Below are positions 1 to 13,100 of a DNA stretch of 64,000 nt, one piece after another. The DNA comes from Chrysaora quinquecirrha (Eukaryota > Cnidaria > Scyphozoa > Semaeostomeae > Pelagiidae). The position numbers and the translations under genes were made by a program. The notes under the pieces are model-generated. The model was not told the DNA's origin. It saw only the letters and a list, made by a program, of their open reading frames with translations, and did not search any database. Where the stretch lies: contig JACTAT010000262.1 of NCBI GenBank assembly GCA_014526335.1, forward strand, positions 559,374 through 623,373, in the 5' to 3' direction. The stretch's first letter is position 1. Each line of letters begins with the position of its first letter.

Positions 1-3000
1 AAATCCAGTACGCTGAAGGGAGCGTGTCGCAGTCAAAATAAAAGCCAGTACGCTGAAGGGAGCGTGTCCAGTAGCTGAAGGGAGCGTGTCGCAGTCAAAA
101 TAAAATCCAGTACGCTGAAGGGAGCGTGTCGCAGTCAAAAATAAAAGTACCAGTACGCTGAAGGGAGCGTGTCGCAGTCAAAATAAAATCCAGTACGCTG
201 AAGGAGCGTGTCGCAGTCAAAAATAAAAGCCAGTACGCTGAAGGGAGCGTGTCGCAGTCAAAATAAAAGCCAGTACGCTGAAGGGAGCGTGTCGCAGTCA
301 AAAATAAAAGCCAGTACGCTGAAGGGAGCGTGTCGCAGTCAAAAATAAAAGCCAGTACGCTGAAGGGAGCGTGTCGCAGTCAAAATAAAAGCCAGTACGC
401 TGAAGGGAGCGTGTCGCAGTCAAAATAAAAGCCAGTACGCTGAAGGGAGCGTGTCGCAGTCAAAATAAAAGCCAGTACGCTGAAGGGAGCGTGTCGCAGT
501 CAAAATAAAAGCCAGTACGCTGAAGGGAGCGTGTCGCAGTCAAAAAAAAACCCAGTACGCTGAAGGGAGCGTGTCGCAGTCAAAAATAAAATCCAGTACG
601 CTGAAGGGAGCGTGTCGCAGTCAAAAATAAAATCCAGTACGCTGAAGGGAGCGTGTCGCAGTCAAAATAAAATCCAGTACGCTGAAGGGAGCGTGTCGCA
701 GTCAAAAATAAAAGCCAGTACGCTGAAAATAAAAGCCAGTACGCTGAAGGAGCGTGTCACAGTTGAAAATAAAAGCCAGTACGCTGAAGGGAGCGTGTCA
801 CAGTCGAAAATAAAAGCCAGTACGCTGAAGGGAGCGTGTCGCAGTCAAAATAAAATCCAGTACGCTGAAGGGAGCGTGTCGCAGTCAAAATAAAATCCAG
901 TACGCTGAAGGGAGCGTGTCGCAGTCAAAATAAAATCCAGTACGCTGAAGGGAGCGTGTCGCAGTCAAAAATAAAAGCCAGTACGCTGAAGGGAGCGTGT
1001 CGCACAGTCGAAAATAAAAGCCAGTACGCTGAAGGGACGTGTCGCAGTCAAAAATAAAAGCCAGTACGCTGAAGGGAGCGTGTCGCAGTCAGTACGCTGA
1101 AGGGAGCGTGTCGCAGTCAAAATAAAAGCCAGTACGCTGAAGGGAGCGTGTCGCAGTCAAAATAAAAGCCAGTACGCTGAAGGGAGCGTGTCGCAGTGCC
1201 AGTACGCTGAAGGGAGCGTCAAAAAAAAAAAATACGCTGAAGGGAGCGTGTCGCAGTCAAAATAAAATCCAGTACGCTGAAGGGAGCGTGTCGCAGTCAA
1301 AATAAAATCCAGTACGCTGAAGGGAGCGTGTCGCAGTCAAAAATAAAATCCAGTACGCTGAAGGGAGCGGGTCGCAGTCAAAAATAAAATCCAGTACGCT
1401 GAAGGGAGCGTGTCGCAGTCAAAAATAAAATCCAGTACGCTGAAGGGAGCGTGTCACAGTCGAAAATAAAAGCCAGTACGCTGAAGGGAGCGTGTCACAG
1501 TTGAAAATAAAAGCAAGTACGCTGAAGGGAGCGTGTCACAGTCGAAAATAAAAGCCAGTACGCTGAAGGGAGCGTGTCGCAGTCAAAATAAAAGCCAGTA
1601 CGCTGAAGGGAGCGTGTCGCAGTCAAAATAAAAGCCAGTACGCTGAAGGGAGCGTGTCGCAGTCAAAATAAAAGCCAGTACGCTGAAGGGAGCGTGTCGC
1701 AGTCGAAAATAAAAGCCAGTACGCTGAAGGGAGCGTGTCACAGTCAAAATAAAATCCAGTACGCTGAAGGGAGCGTGTCGCAGTCAAAAATAAAATCCAG
1801 TACGCTGAAGGGAGCGTGTCGCAGTCAAAAATAAAATCCAGTACGCTGAAGGGCGTGTCGCAGTCATAAATAAAAGCCAGTACGCTGAAGGGAGCGTGTC
1901 GCAGTCAAAAATAAAATCCAGTACGCTGAAGGGAGCGTGTCGCAGTCAAAAATAAAATCCAGTACGCTGAAGGGAGCGTGTCGCAGTCAAAAATAAAATC
2001 CAGTACGCTGAAGGGAGCGTGTCGCAGTGCCAGTACGCTGAAGGGAGCGTGTCAGTCAAAATAAAAGCCAGTACGCTGAAGGGAGCGTGTCGCAGTAAAA
2101 ATAAAAGCCAGTACGCTGAAGGAGCGTGTCGCAGTCAAAAATAAAATCCAGTACGCTGAAGGGAGCAAAAATAAAAGTCGCTGAAGGAGCGTGTCGCAGT
2201 CAAAAATAAAAGCCAGTACGCTGAAGGGAGCGTGTCACAGTCAAAAAAAATCCAGTACGCTGAAGGGAGCGTGTCGCAGTCAAAAATAAAATCCAGTACG
2301 CTGAAGGGAGCGTGTCTCTGTAATAAATAAAAGCCAGTACGCTGAAGGGAGCGTGTCGCAGTCAAAAAAAAACCCAGTACGCTGAAGGGAGCGTGTCGCA
2401 GTCAAAAGTAAAATCCAGTACGCTGAAGGGAGCGTGTCGCAGTCAAAAATAAAATCCAGTACGCTGAAGGGAGCGTGTCGCAGTTGAAGGGAGCGTGTCG
2501 CAATAAAAGCAAGTACGCTGAAGGGAGCGTGTCACAGTCGAAAATAAAAGCCAGTACGCTGAGGGGAGCGTGTCGCAGTCAAAAATAAAAGCCAGTACGC
2601 TGAAGGGAGCGTGTCGCAGTCGAAAATAAAAGCCAGTACGCTGAGGGGAGCGTGTCACAGTCAAAAATAAAAGCCAGTACGCTGAAGGGAGCGTGTCACA
2701 GTCGAAAATAAAAGCCAGTACGCTGAAGGGAGCGTGTCGCAGTCAAAAATAAAATCCAGTACGCTGAAGGGAGCGTGTCACGGTCGAAAATAAAAGCCAG
2801 TACGCTGAAGGGAGCGTGTCACAGTCGAAAATAAAAGCCAGTACGCTGAGGGGAGCGTGTGGCAGTCAAAAACAAAAGCCAGTACGCTGAAGGGAGCGTG
2901 TCGCAGTAAAAAATAAAATCCAGTACGCTGAAGGGAGCGTGTCGCAGTCAAAAATAAAATCCAGTACGCTGAAGGGAGCGTGTCGCAGTCAAAAATAAAA

Positions 3001-5710
3001 GCCAGTACGCTGAAGGGAGCGTGTCACAGTCGAAAATAAAAGCCAGTACGCTGAAGGGAGCGTGTCGCAGTCAAAATAAAATCCAGTACGCTGAAGGGAG
3101 CGTGTCGCAGTCAAAAATAAAAGCCAGTACGCTGAAGGGAGCATGTCGCAGTCAAAATAAAATCCAGTACGCTGAAGGGAGTCAAAAAAAAATCCAGTGT
3201 CGCAGTCAAAATAAAATCCAGTACGCTGAAGGGAGCGTGTTGCAGTCAAAAAAAAAATCCAGTACGCTGAAGGGAGCGGGTCGCAGTCAAAAATAAAATC
3301 CAGTACGCTGAAGGGAGCGTGTCGCAGTCAAAAATAAAATCCAGTACGCTGAAGGGAGCGTGTCGCAGTCAAAAATAAAATCCAGTACGCTGAAGGGAGC
3401 GTGTCGCAGTCAAAAATAAAATCCAGTACGCTGAAGGGAGCGTGTCGCAGTAATAAATAAAAGCCAGTACGCTGAAGGGAGCGTGTCCAGTACGCTGAAG
3501 GGAGCGTGTACGCTGAGTCAAAAATAAAATCCAGTACGCTGAAGGGAGCGTGTCGCAGTAATAAATAAAAGCCAGTACGCTGAAGGGAGCGTGTCGCAGT
3601 CAAAAATAAAAGCCAGTACGCTGAAGGGAGCGTGTCGCAGTCAAAAATAAAAGCCAGTACGCTGAAGGGAGCGTGTCGCAGTCAAAAATAAAAGCCAGTA
3701 CGCTGAAGGGAGCGTGTCGCAGTCAAAATAAAAGCCAGTACGCTGAAGGGAGCGTGTCGCAGTCAAAAATAAAATCCAGTACGCTGAAGGGAGCGTGTCG
3801 CAGTCAAAAATAAAAGCCAGTACGCTGAAGGGAGCGTGTCGCAGTCAAAATAAAAGCCAGTACGCTGAAGGGAGCGTGTCGCAGTCAGTGTCGCAGTCAA
3901 AAATAAAAGCCAGTACGCTGAAGGGAGCGTGTCGCAGTCAAAATAAAAGCCAGTACGCTGAAGGGAGCGTGTCGCAGTCAAAATAAAAGCCAGTACGCTG
4001 AAGGGAGCGTGTCGCAGTCAAAAATAAAAGCCAGTACGCTGAAGGGAGCGTGTCGCAGTCAAAATAAAAGCCAGTAAAATCCAGTACGCTGAAGGGAGCG
4101 TGTCGCAGTCAAAAATAAAAGCCAGTACGCTGAAGGGAGCGTGTCGCAGTCAAAATAAAAGCCAGTACGCTGAAGGGAGCGTGTCGCAGTCAAAAATAAA
4201 ATCCAGTACGCTGAAGGGGCGTGTCGCAGCGTGTCGTGTCGCAGTCAAAAATAAAATCCAGTACGCTGAAGGGAGCGTGTCGCAGTCAAAAAAAAACGTG
4301 TCGCAGTCAAAAATAAAAGCCAGTACGCTGAAGGGAGCGTGTCGCAGTCAAAAATAAAAGCCAGTACGCTGAAGGGAGCGTGTCGCAGTCAAAAATAAAA
4401 TCCAGTACGCTGAAGGGAGCGTGTCGCAGTCAGTCGTGTCTGAAAGTCGAAAATAAAAGCCAGTACGCTGAAGGGAGCGTGTCGCAGTCAAAAATAAAAG
4501 CCAGTACGCTGAAGGGAGCGTGTCGCAGTCAAAAATAAAATCCAGTACGCTGAAGGGAGCGTGTCACAGTCAAAAATAAAAGCCAGTACGCTGAAGGGAG
4601 CGTGTCGCAGTCAAAAATAAAAGCCAGTACGCTGAAGGGCGTGTCGCAGTCAAAAATAAAATCCAGTACGTGTCGTGTCGTAGTCAAAAATAAAATCCAG
4701 TACGCTGAACGGAGCGTGTCACAGTCGAAAATAAAAGCCAGTACGCTGAAGGGAGCGTGTCACAGTTGAAAATAAAAGCCAGTACGCTGAAGGGAGCGTG
4801 TCACAGTCGAAAATAAAAGCCAGTACGCTGAGGGGAGCGTGTCGCAGTCAAAAATAAAAGCCAGTACGCTGAGGGGAGCGTGTCACAGTCAAAAATAAAA
4901 GCCAGTACGCTGAAGGGAGCGTGTCGCAGTCAAAAATAAAATCCAGTACGCTGAAGGGAGCGTGTCGCAGTCAAAAATAAAATGCAGTACGCTGAAGGGA
5001 GCGTGTCGCAGTCAAAAATAAATTCCTGTATGCTGAAGGGAGCGTGTCGCAGTCAAAAATAAAATCCAGTACGCTGAAGGGAGCGTGTTGTAGTCAAAAA
5101 TAAAATCCAGTACGCTGAAGGGAGCGGGTCGCAGTAATAAATAAAAGCCAGTACGCTGAAGGGAGCGTGTCGCAGTCAAAAATAAAAGCCAGTACGCTGA
5201 AGGGAGCGTGTCGCAGTCAAAAATAAAATCCAGTACGCTGAAGGGAGCGTGTCGCAGTCAAAAATAAAATCCAGTACGCTGAAGGGAGCGTGTCGCAGTC
5301 AAAAATAAAATCCAGTACGCTGAAGGGAGCGTGTCGCAGTTAAAAATAAAATCCAGTACGCTGAAGGGAGCGTGTTGCAGTCAAAAATAAAAGCCAGTAC
5401 GCTGAAGGGAGCCTGTCGCAGTCAAAAATAAAAGCCAGTACGCTGAAGGAAGCGTGTCGCAGTCAAAAGTAAAATCCAGTACGCTGAAGGGAGCGTGTGG
5501 CAGGCATAAATAAAAGCCAGTACGCTGAGGGGAGCGTGTCGCAGTCAAAAATTAAAGCCAGTACGCGGGGGAGCGTATCGGAGTCATAAGTAAAAGCGAG
5601 TATGCTGAGGGGAGCGTGTCGCCGTCATAATTAATACACCGTGCGCTGAATGGAGAGTGTCCTTCGCTGCCATAAGTAAAACACCGTACGCTGAAGTGAG
5701 CATCTCCGTA
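1..5710. repeat. 40-41 bp tandem satellite array, about 140 copies, truncated by the window start
   Basis: The monomer reads approximately CCAGTACGCTGAAGGGAGCG followed by TGTCGCAGTCAAAAATAAAA and a final G or T. Length alternates between 40 and 41 bp according to the A-run after CAGTC. Copies are head to tail, with scattered internally deleted monomers (near 1080, 1200, 2160, 3180, 3490, 4210, 4430, 4670). Each monomer contains the imperfect dyad ACGCT-GAAGGG-AGCGT. Because 40/41 is not a multiple of three and lengths mix, the reading frame rotates, so the open frames inside the array are not genes. Copies are near-identical until about 5500 and then diverge quickly. Confidence 0.97.
5541..5710. 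repeat. Degenerate right edge of the satellite
   Basis: Four monomers in a row are still recognisable by CAGTACGC...GAGCGT and the A-rich spacer, but they carry many substitutions (GTACGCGGGGGAGCGTATCG, GAGTATGCTGAGGGG, CCGTGCGCTGAATGGAGAG, CCGTACGCTGAAGTGAGC). Beyond about 5710 no monomer can be recognised. Rising divergence at an array boundary is what unequal crossing-over predicts, because edge copies are homogenised least. Confidence 0.85.
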
Positions 5711-6414
5711 AGATAATGACGAATAATGATGATTCGATGAGCAGGAACAGGACTTCAAACTGTCTGATAGAATCGAAAACCCTGAAAATGATTTTTCATG
5801 ACATCTTGCTTCTCCAACAAGCTTGTTTCATCTCGCAAAATCTCAGAACTCCTGTCTACCATCTTGTTTCACAGCAATGTGTCTCGTTGACAGAAATTAG
5901 TTAGTGTTCAACATTATCTTCAGTTTTTGACGTTGGCTTCTGTCTTTAATACTTCTTCCTATCTTCAATTGCAAATAGTTTGGTTTTCGTCTTTATTTTC
6001 TTTTGTTCAATCTCCAAGTGTCACCAAGGCAGGAATTGGTCTATTCACATCTTCATTCACATCCAATGTTACCCTGTGAATAGTCGTGGGTCACGTTATT
6101 TGAAAAAAACGTTATATACAGTATGATAAAACATCATGAATGAATGCTTTTCGATACATGTATGCCTATAAGAGCTTGTAATACGTCTATGCCTATGTTT
6201 GTTTCGATATGTATGCAGTTAAGACTATAATTTCCCAATAAACTGTCACCATTAATAATCCGTGTATTTTAGAACAGTCTTCTGCATCAGGTCTTTAAGA
6301 ACTTTACATTTGAATATCCAATAATCAACCCAGTTTTATTTTCAAAGAACCTTATTGATAAAGTGAATCAGGAGCAAGCCAGGACGTTCTCCAAATAATC
6401 ACCCCGGGTAATGT

Positions 6415-6500
6415 ATGTGCAGCACAGTGGAGGGTGTGCAGTACAGTAGAGGATATGCAGTACAGTGAAGGGATATCATCAGTACAGTGGAGGGATATCA
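6415..6500. repeat. Short tandem repeat, about 20 bp unit
   Basis: About four degenerate copies of GTGCAGTACAGTGGAGGATA in a row. Confidence 0.75.
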
Positions 6501-7310
6501 TTTTTGTGATACTTAATCGTTCGCGCATGTGTCGTCTGTTGCGAAGCTTTCAACGCATCCGAGAGACGCAAGTATTTTTTGTCGTGAATATCCAGAACGT
6601 CTTAATTTCGCCTGATCGTAAAATCTCATGTAGTGCGCTATCATCGTTATCATTGTTTAATTCAAGTTTTGTCAAGTTCAAACATTTTAACGGTTTATTT
6701 TTTTTATTTGTTTTATATTTTATTTCTAAATTTGTTATATTTCAATTCATTGAATTGTTATTTTTGTTTACATTTTTATTAGTTTAATAGTGAATGCGGC
6801 AAAATTGAAAAAATTCGAGAAACAACCAAAACATCTCTGGACATACTTAAAAGAGCTATTTAGTTTGGTAGGTGTACACTAGGTACGCAATCTTTTTGAA
6901 TAGATGGTAGAATTTTCCGAGTGCTAAAATGAACAGCAGCAAGCTTTTAAGTATGCCCTGACAATGTCTCCGCTGTTTTTCGCAAGTATTTATTTCTATT
7001 TTTATTTTTATTAATATTTTGCCGTAAGATTGTTTTCTTTAATTTTCCATCTACAGGACATTTTCAGGTCAGGCGAAATCAAGATTTGGCAATGATTTGG
7101 AGAGAATGCTACAGAGGGTGCTGATGCATTGCTACGAAAATTTCAAACTATAATGCCATGCAAAGATTACAAAAAGTCATACATAAGTTGCTGTTAAAAA
7201 AACATGCGTGATTTGCAATACGCAAATTTTTTTCCGAAAATTTTTCTTCTGAAACAAGAAGATTGAATGTTTTTTTTGGATTTTTGGGGAGCTTTTCGGG
7301 GTACTTCGGG

Positions 7311-7400
7311 GTTTGCGGTATTGCGGTATCGGGGGTAAAATGTGCGCGGTATTGCGGTATTGAAGGAAAAACCTGGCGGTATTGCGGTATTGAAATTTCA
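7311..7400. repeat. GCGGTATT-rich repeat patch
   Basis: Several copies of GCGGTATTGCGGTAT(C/T)G spaced about 25-30 bp apart. A related patch lies at 9255-9330, so this is probably a dispersed repeat end rather than a simple local expansion. Confidence 0.7.
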
Positions 7401-9254
7401 CAGCGCGGCATTCGGTATTTTACGAACCTTGAAAGGAACAGCTAAGAGCCATAGCAGAAGAAAAAACTTAAGAGTTACCAGACATCAATACAAGAAAGGA
7501 AGTCGAAATGAAGAGAAGATTAATGTATTGAATTGTAAAATTCAACCAGTATAATTGTTTTGGCGCACCGAACCGGCCAAAGATATGACTTTTTCGACAG
7601 TAATTTGTGATATTTTTCTGTTTACTTCATGACTTTACATTCCTGTTCCACGACGATACATTTTGGTTGCGTTTGGTTAGTTGATTTTACAATTTTTTTG
7701 CGCGATTTTGCATTTTGGTTCCACGACTTAACATCGATGCAGTAGGCTTGAAATGTGAAAAAGTGAGTGACGTTTTTGACTGACACTGTTTGCAGTGATG
7801 TGTACAGTTTATGCTTCAATGATGATTTCTTTATATTTCCCATGATGTTGGAATATCTAAGGCTGAGCCCTGCAAATAATGTACGCATCTTGATTTTAAG
7901 TCACTTGAATGAGCCCTGCAGATGTACCCTGTTCGGTGTGCACTTTATTAATGACAAGACGTTTGCAATCTTTGAGATCATACAGAAGTTGTTCTTTTAA
8001 CTGATAAAAAAGGCCAGGAATGAAATGTTAGCTACTAATCCTGTATCGTGTTGTGAGTTCATGCAGCCAGTTGGTATTGCACTGAACTTGTTCGTGTTGT
8101 CTACATTTGCGATCTCCAAGTTAACTCAATAAGAATTATTACCAAAATGCAAGAATGTGCGTCTTTTCTTGAGCAACTAGCAGTGGCGCACATCTAGAAT
8201 ATAATTTGGGGACGTAAACGTAGATGGGACAAGCTAAGATTTTGGGAACCGTCTGGGCCTCTTTAGATGTCCAATTGCCAATGACTTTTCCCGAAAGGAA
8301 AGACAGTAAACGTAACTAGGAAAGCGACAATTTAAAAAAACAAGCGTCTCAAAGTGCTCTACGCATTCCCATAGTGATTTATGTTCATCGTTTTCGTCTA
8401 AAACGCTGTGTTGGTCCCTTACTGACTACTTTCCAATTCTCATGGGACCGAATTCAATTTTAACTGTCCTGGATCGATTGTTATCGTTAGATATATCAGT
8501 TCTTCACTCGTAACTTTACAGAAAGACTCGAAGATTACTGAGAACTTTCCTGGTCCAAACTTTTCAAATTTGTCCAAGTTTTGGACTAACTACTAATCAA
8601 ATTTTTAGACTGACGTTGCCAATAAGGTAAAATTTCTGGACCGACTGACAAAATATTAGGGGGGGGGGGTGTCACACCCACATCCCACTAATGTGCGCCC
8701 CTGGCAACAGGCTACCACTAGGAAGCGTTGTCGGTGCATACAGTAGGAGCAAGATTCGGTCTGAATAAAGTTCCAAGGTAAAATGCCAAGACAAACAACA
8801 AGAAGACATAAAATAACAAGTTAAGCAATACACGGGACCAGTTTTTAACCAAAATTTTCTAAAATTTTCAAAGCTCTCAATGTTGTGTCTTGAGTTTTAG
8901 GGTTCTTGAGTTTATAATTACGCTCTTATTAAGTTCTTTCCTCCTCATTGACTGCTTCATCTCTACCAAAACGAGGATGTTCTTTCATTTTATCCAAAAT
9001 AGGGCGTTTCCCGGCACACTGAAGGGCGTTTCCCGGCATTCTAGAGGGCGTGGTCCCAAAAATTTTTCTGGTGGCTAACCCCCAGACCCGAAAATTTCGC
9101 TCGCTTTGCTCGCTAGTCCAGCTTAACATGACCTAACTACGGATCTGGAGGGAGAAATGGGACAAATGTGTTAAAGATGGATTCAAATTCTTATACGCTG
9201 GTGTTCTGTGTCATAATCACATTAACAATACTGATATTTTAGTTTTCAGCAATT

Positions 9255-9330
9255 TGCGGTATTTTGCAATTTTTTCGTGCGATATTCGGGATTCGGCGAT
9301 ATTTTGGCTCGGTATTGCGGTATTGGGACC
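9255..9330. repeat. Second GCGGTATT-rich patch
   Basis: Contains GCGGTATTTTGCAATTTTTT and GGTATTGCGGTATTGGGACC, similar to the patch at 7311-7400. Confidence 0.6.
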
Positions 9331-9410
9331 CCCAAGTACCCTCCAAACGATCTACCTATCAATCAAAGTCATCATCTTATACAAGTTTAAGAGAGCAGAA
9401 TAGACACCCC

Positions 9411-9560
9411 GTTCCTCCTTGTTCCTCCCCATTCCTCCTTGTTCCTCCTTATTCCTCCACGTTCCTTCCTGTTCCTCCTCATTCCTCCCCGTTCCTCTTC
9501 GTTCCTCCCCGTTCCTCTTCATTCCTCCCCGTTCCTCGTCATTCCTCCTCGTTCCTCTGA
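9411..9560. repeat. CT-rich minisatellite (GTTCCTCCYCATTCCTCC)n
   Basis: About twelve copies of a 12 bp half-unit alternating GTTCCTCC and ATTCCTCC, all pyrimidine-rich on the plus strand. Proline/serine-rich open frames across it (9264-9772) are a by-product of the repeat. Confidence 0.9.
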
Positions 9561-10100
9561 TTTTTCATGGTTTCGCGGCTTCTAGACCCCCTATAATAGA
9601 CCCCCTTTTCTACGCTAGTGCAAACACATGGAACGAGATTCAATTTGCAAATAAGAACAAGTTCCACTACTACCTCCACGCCCAAAAAGAAACTGAAGGA
9701 ATTTCTGCAGACAGAATTGAATATCACCCTCAAAGCACCGTTTTTCTAAATTCACTAAATAATCGGATGTAACTCTACATTGCAGTACCGAAGAGAACAG
9801 ATTACCCAGTAAAATTTCACATTAGCAAGCTTGGGGGTTTACGTCGGAGGCACACTGCACACCAAAGGTGTGTTTATCCAAAGGGTCTGGGGGCATGCTC
9901 CCCCAGTCCCCCAGAAAATTATCCAAAATACCACCTGCAGATCGTGCCTTAGATTTGCTGTTTTTCGCATTAGTTTTCGAAAACTTTAGTCTCAGAAATT
10001 ACATGAATCTTTGCATAATGTGTAAGCAGTTTGTATGGAAAAAGAACATGTCAGAAAAATTTGTATTTCGCTATCTACAGGTTTTTTTTATAAGTAAGTG

Positions 10101-10446
10101 GTTTATAAGAAAGTAGTGCTCAACATCTTAAAACCTTAAGAAAGTTCAATACTTGATTCTTGAAACTTAACAAAAGTTCTGTTTCATATTTTCACTCTTA
10201 GATGTTCTGTATGTTTTTTTTGCTTTTCTGTTCAGTCGTTCATCTTGCTATATAACGAAGCTTATGATTATTTTCTATGAAAAACGTGGTATTTGTGCAC
10301 TGTATACAATGCCTGAACTGTGCATTCGAAGAAATAGTTGCATTCAAAAATTTTTGCTAAGAAAGTGACAAGAAAGTTTTGGTACTGAAAACATCAAATA
10401 ACTAAGAAAGTTTCAATACTGGCCCAAAAAAAACTTTCTTATAAAA
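10101..10446. mobile_element. Inverted-repeat (MITE-like) element with TTTATAAGAAA ends
   Basis: The left end has GGTTTATAAGAAAGTAGTGC and the right end has AAAAAAAACTTTCTTATAAA, which are inverted copies. Internal AAGAAAGTT(T)CAATACT motifs match the element at 43568-43910. No coding capacity is seen. Confidence 0.6.
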
Positions 10447-10929
10447 TAAAAAACGTGTATCACAAGAGCTTTATGTTTTTGGAGAAAGAACGACAATAAC
10501 ACTTAGAGAATGAACAAAGAAGACTACGCATTTATGCTCAGAGGAACAAAATCATCCCTCCAAAAATCTTGAAAAAATAGCTAGGGGGCTGAGCCTGCCA
10601 AGCGCCTCCCCATCTCTGCACCATCGCTGCAACTATATTGGGGTCTGGGGGTTCCCCCTGAGAATATTTTTAAACATTCCTTGACTAGATAATATAGGTG
10701 AGATGGACTGTTTTTCATTTAAAATGATGACATTCTAAGAGAAACAAATGGAAGAACTAACAGAGACAACCAGACAGGTAGACATTGTTGCTCCGTAAAA
10801 CATAACAACTGGCAAACAGGAGCAACAACAGCAACAACATTCCCTCAAATCTTCAATTTGCAACGCAGCTCTTCAACCCTGTATTTTTAATGCACAGGGG
10901 GGGGCATTAAAAGCCAGCATATTCAAAAT

Positions 10930-11205
10930 GACCGTTGGCTAGAAAAAATTTATCCGAGAAACTTGTACCCTTGGCTAGACCAATTTCTACCAAAATGATA
11001 CCCTTGGCTAGACTAATACGCGCGAAATTTCAAATATCGATTTGTTTCTTACACACGTTTCTTCGAAAAATGGGTAGGATGAAATTTTCACTTTCCAAGC
11101 TTACAAAGGCTGAAAGCATGACAATTCTCCATAGCAATATTACTAAATTTGATACCCTTGGCTAAACCACAAGTGTTGAAAAAATATACCCCATACCCTA
11201 GACTA
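10930..11205. repeat. Degenerate repeat of TACCCTTGGCTAGA
   Basis: At least five copies of (G/A)TACCCTTGGCTAGAC or close variants lie 30-130 bp apart, each near CCAATTTCTACC or AAATTT. Irregular spacing suggests an old, partly eroded minisatellite. Confidence 0.6.
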
Positions 11206-12818
11206 TAAAAGGTCGAAAAAGTATATCCTCTAGCGCGGTACATCCTTAGGTACCTTTACTATGGAAGAAACCCCCCCCCTTGTTTTAATGCACCGTAGAT
11301 GTACTAGTTTTCTTTCATTAACCTTGTGAAGCAAAAAAGATTCTCTCTGGGTTATGGGATTCATCTGGATTCATCTCTTGTACATATCTATATATAGAAG
11401 AACTAGGATAAATGGCAACTAAAAATATTGCTTCGCTTTAAAAGTAAAGTATACACCCCACACTTTCAAAATTTCCAAGACAACATTTTGGGCTTCCAAG
11501 ATCACAAAGTATGGGAATAACCACGCTAAAATAGGCCCTGAATTGGCTGTATTTCTTGTAACCGAGAGACATTCTAAACGGAAAAAGCAACAAAGAATAT
11601 AAATTTTAGAGAAATACAATTTCTCGAAAACTCACTCAAGAAAAATTTCTGTGTGAAGGCGAACTTGGCGTAAAGGACTGCGTGAAGAACTTTGTGAACG
11701 GTGAAATTCTTTGCTTTGCTTCGCTATATTACAAGTTGCAAACTTTGCCTGCCACATTCAGTACTCCATTGTATTCCAATGAATACATTTCGTTGTTTTT
11801 CTTTTAGCCTGTTTTCGTTCTTCTTCTTTGCAAGCAAGAGAGCCCAGAGCAAGCAAGGTTGTATCTCGAATCTTTCGGCAGGAAAAGTTGAAAAAGTACC
11901 AGTAAAACCTCTTTGAACGGCAAGACTCAATTCCTGGTTTACTAAGATTTCAACATTTCAATGATATTTCATGCTATTTGCCAGAATTCACTGTTTTGAC
12001 TCTTGTGTTCGCTTCACTCTGGTTTGAAAACACAAAACTAGAGCTCGAAGTTCTCCATCTCGTACGTCGAACACAAACCTTGAAGTGCGAGGGAAACCTG
12101 CGCGGCGCATCGCATTCCGTTTTATGGTAGCTCTCAAGGGACCTTTATGCATGCATTCGTTACATGTCTCCCAAATTCTTTTGAAATTTTCACAGTAATC
12201 ATTGATTGGTCTAAATGTTACTTGAAATCAACAACGGTCCAATGGCATGAAAGAAAAAGACAATGTCGATGTCACGTGTCTTCATCACGCATAGGCGCGG
12301 GGGGGAGTGCGGGGGTGACTGCCATTGAGGCCTGAGGAGTGTTTGTTTTGGCGTCCAGCAATCCAGCAATTCACTTCAATAGCCAAATTACAAACAACTT
12401 GTGTATCGAATCTAGTCTGACAGGGAAGTCCAGTCGGTTTGAGTCAGGGCCTTACCAAATGACTACCAAACGGCCCAGTTATCGAAATTCTGGGGGCAAT
12501 ATTAAAATTCACTACTATTTGAGGGTTATTTTGGAATTGTAATCTTTTAGCCTTGACTGGTCCCCCTGTTTGGCCTCATTGGGAGTACCCCCGGGATCTC
12601 GTATATCATTTTGCTAAAAACAAGTGCAAATAAGCGAAAAGTTCCCTGTGCTGTCAAAAAACTTTGCATCCCTAAGCTACTGAAAAACAATGTGTAAAAA
12701 GATTTCCACGTGCGTGCAAAATTCGCAAGCAAATGTTGTGCTGTCGCAGAGATCAAGAGCAAAACTCAGTTCTAATTTTTGCAACAAACGCAAACATTTT
12801 GTGATTCATCGCACCGTA

Positions 12819-13100
12819 AGGCCCTGGCCAAACAAGCAAACATTGTTGGTCCAACATTTTAAATTTGCGTTACAAAAGATGTTTGACCGTTTGGCCACGT
12901 CCAAAACATTGCTGTTCATTGAACTACGAAGTCATTACTCGTGCGCAAGTACGAACGCCTTGTTGCTGAGAAAAGTCGTGATGTTCCAAGTTGCTGAAGT
13001 TTGATGAGAACAAAAGAAATGTTTGACCCCTGTTTGACAAGCAGTGTTGGAAAGGTGACCAAATGAGCAAACATTGTTTGTCAAACATTTGAAATTTCCT
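12819..13100. mobile_element. Fragment(s) of an AGGCCCTGGCCAAAC inverted-repeat family
   Basis: Begins AGGCCCTGGCCAAACAAGCA and contains AAACATTGTTGGTCCAACAT and TTTGACCGTTTGGCCACGTC. The same motifs occur at 20720, 26722, 47299, 48204 and 49447. A second end-like piece (AAACATTGTTTGTCAAACAT) is at about 13070. The exact right boundary is unclear. Confidence 0.65.

Noticed and set aside
95..4357. Open frames of 60-93 codons on both strands in the satellite
   Set aside because: They are repeats of the monomer read in rotating frames; presence on both strands and lack of any non-repeat sequence shows they are not genes.
1..5710. CRISPR-like array
   Set aside because: Repeats abut each other without unique spacers, and the rest of the window is plainly eukaryotic.
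9264..9772. Pro/Ser-rich open frames
   Set aside because: Produced by the CT-rich minisatellite; no family resemblance outside it.
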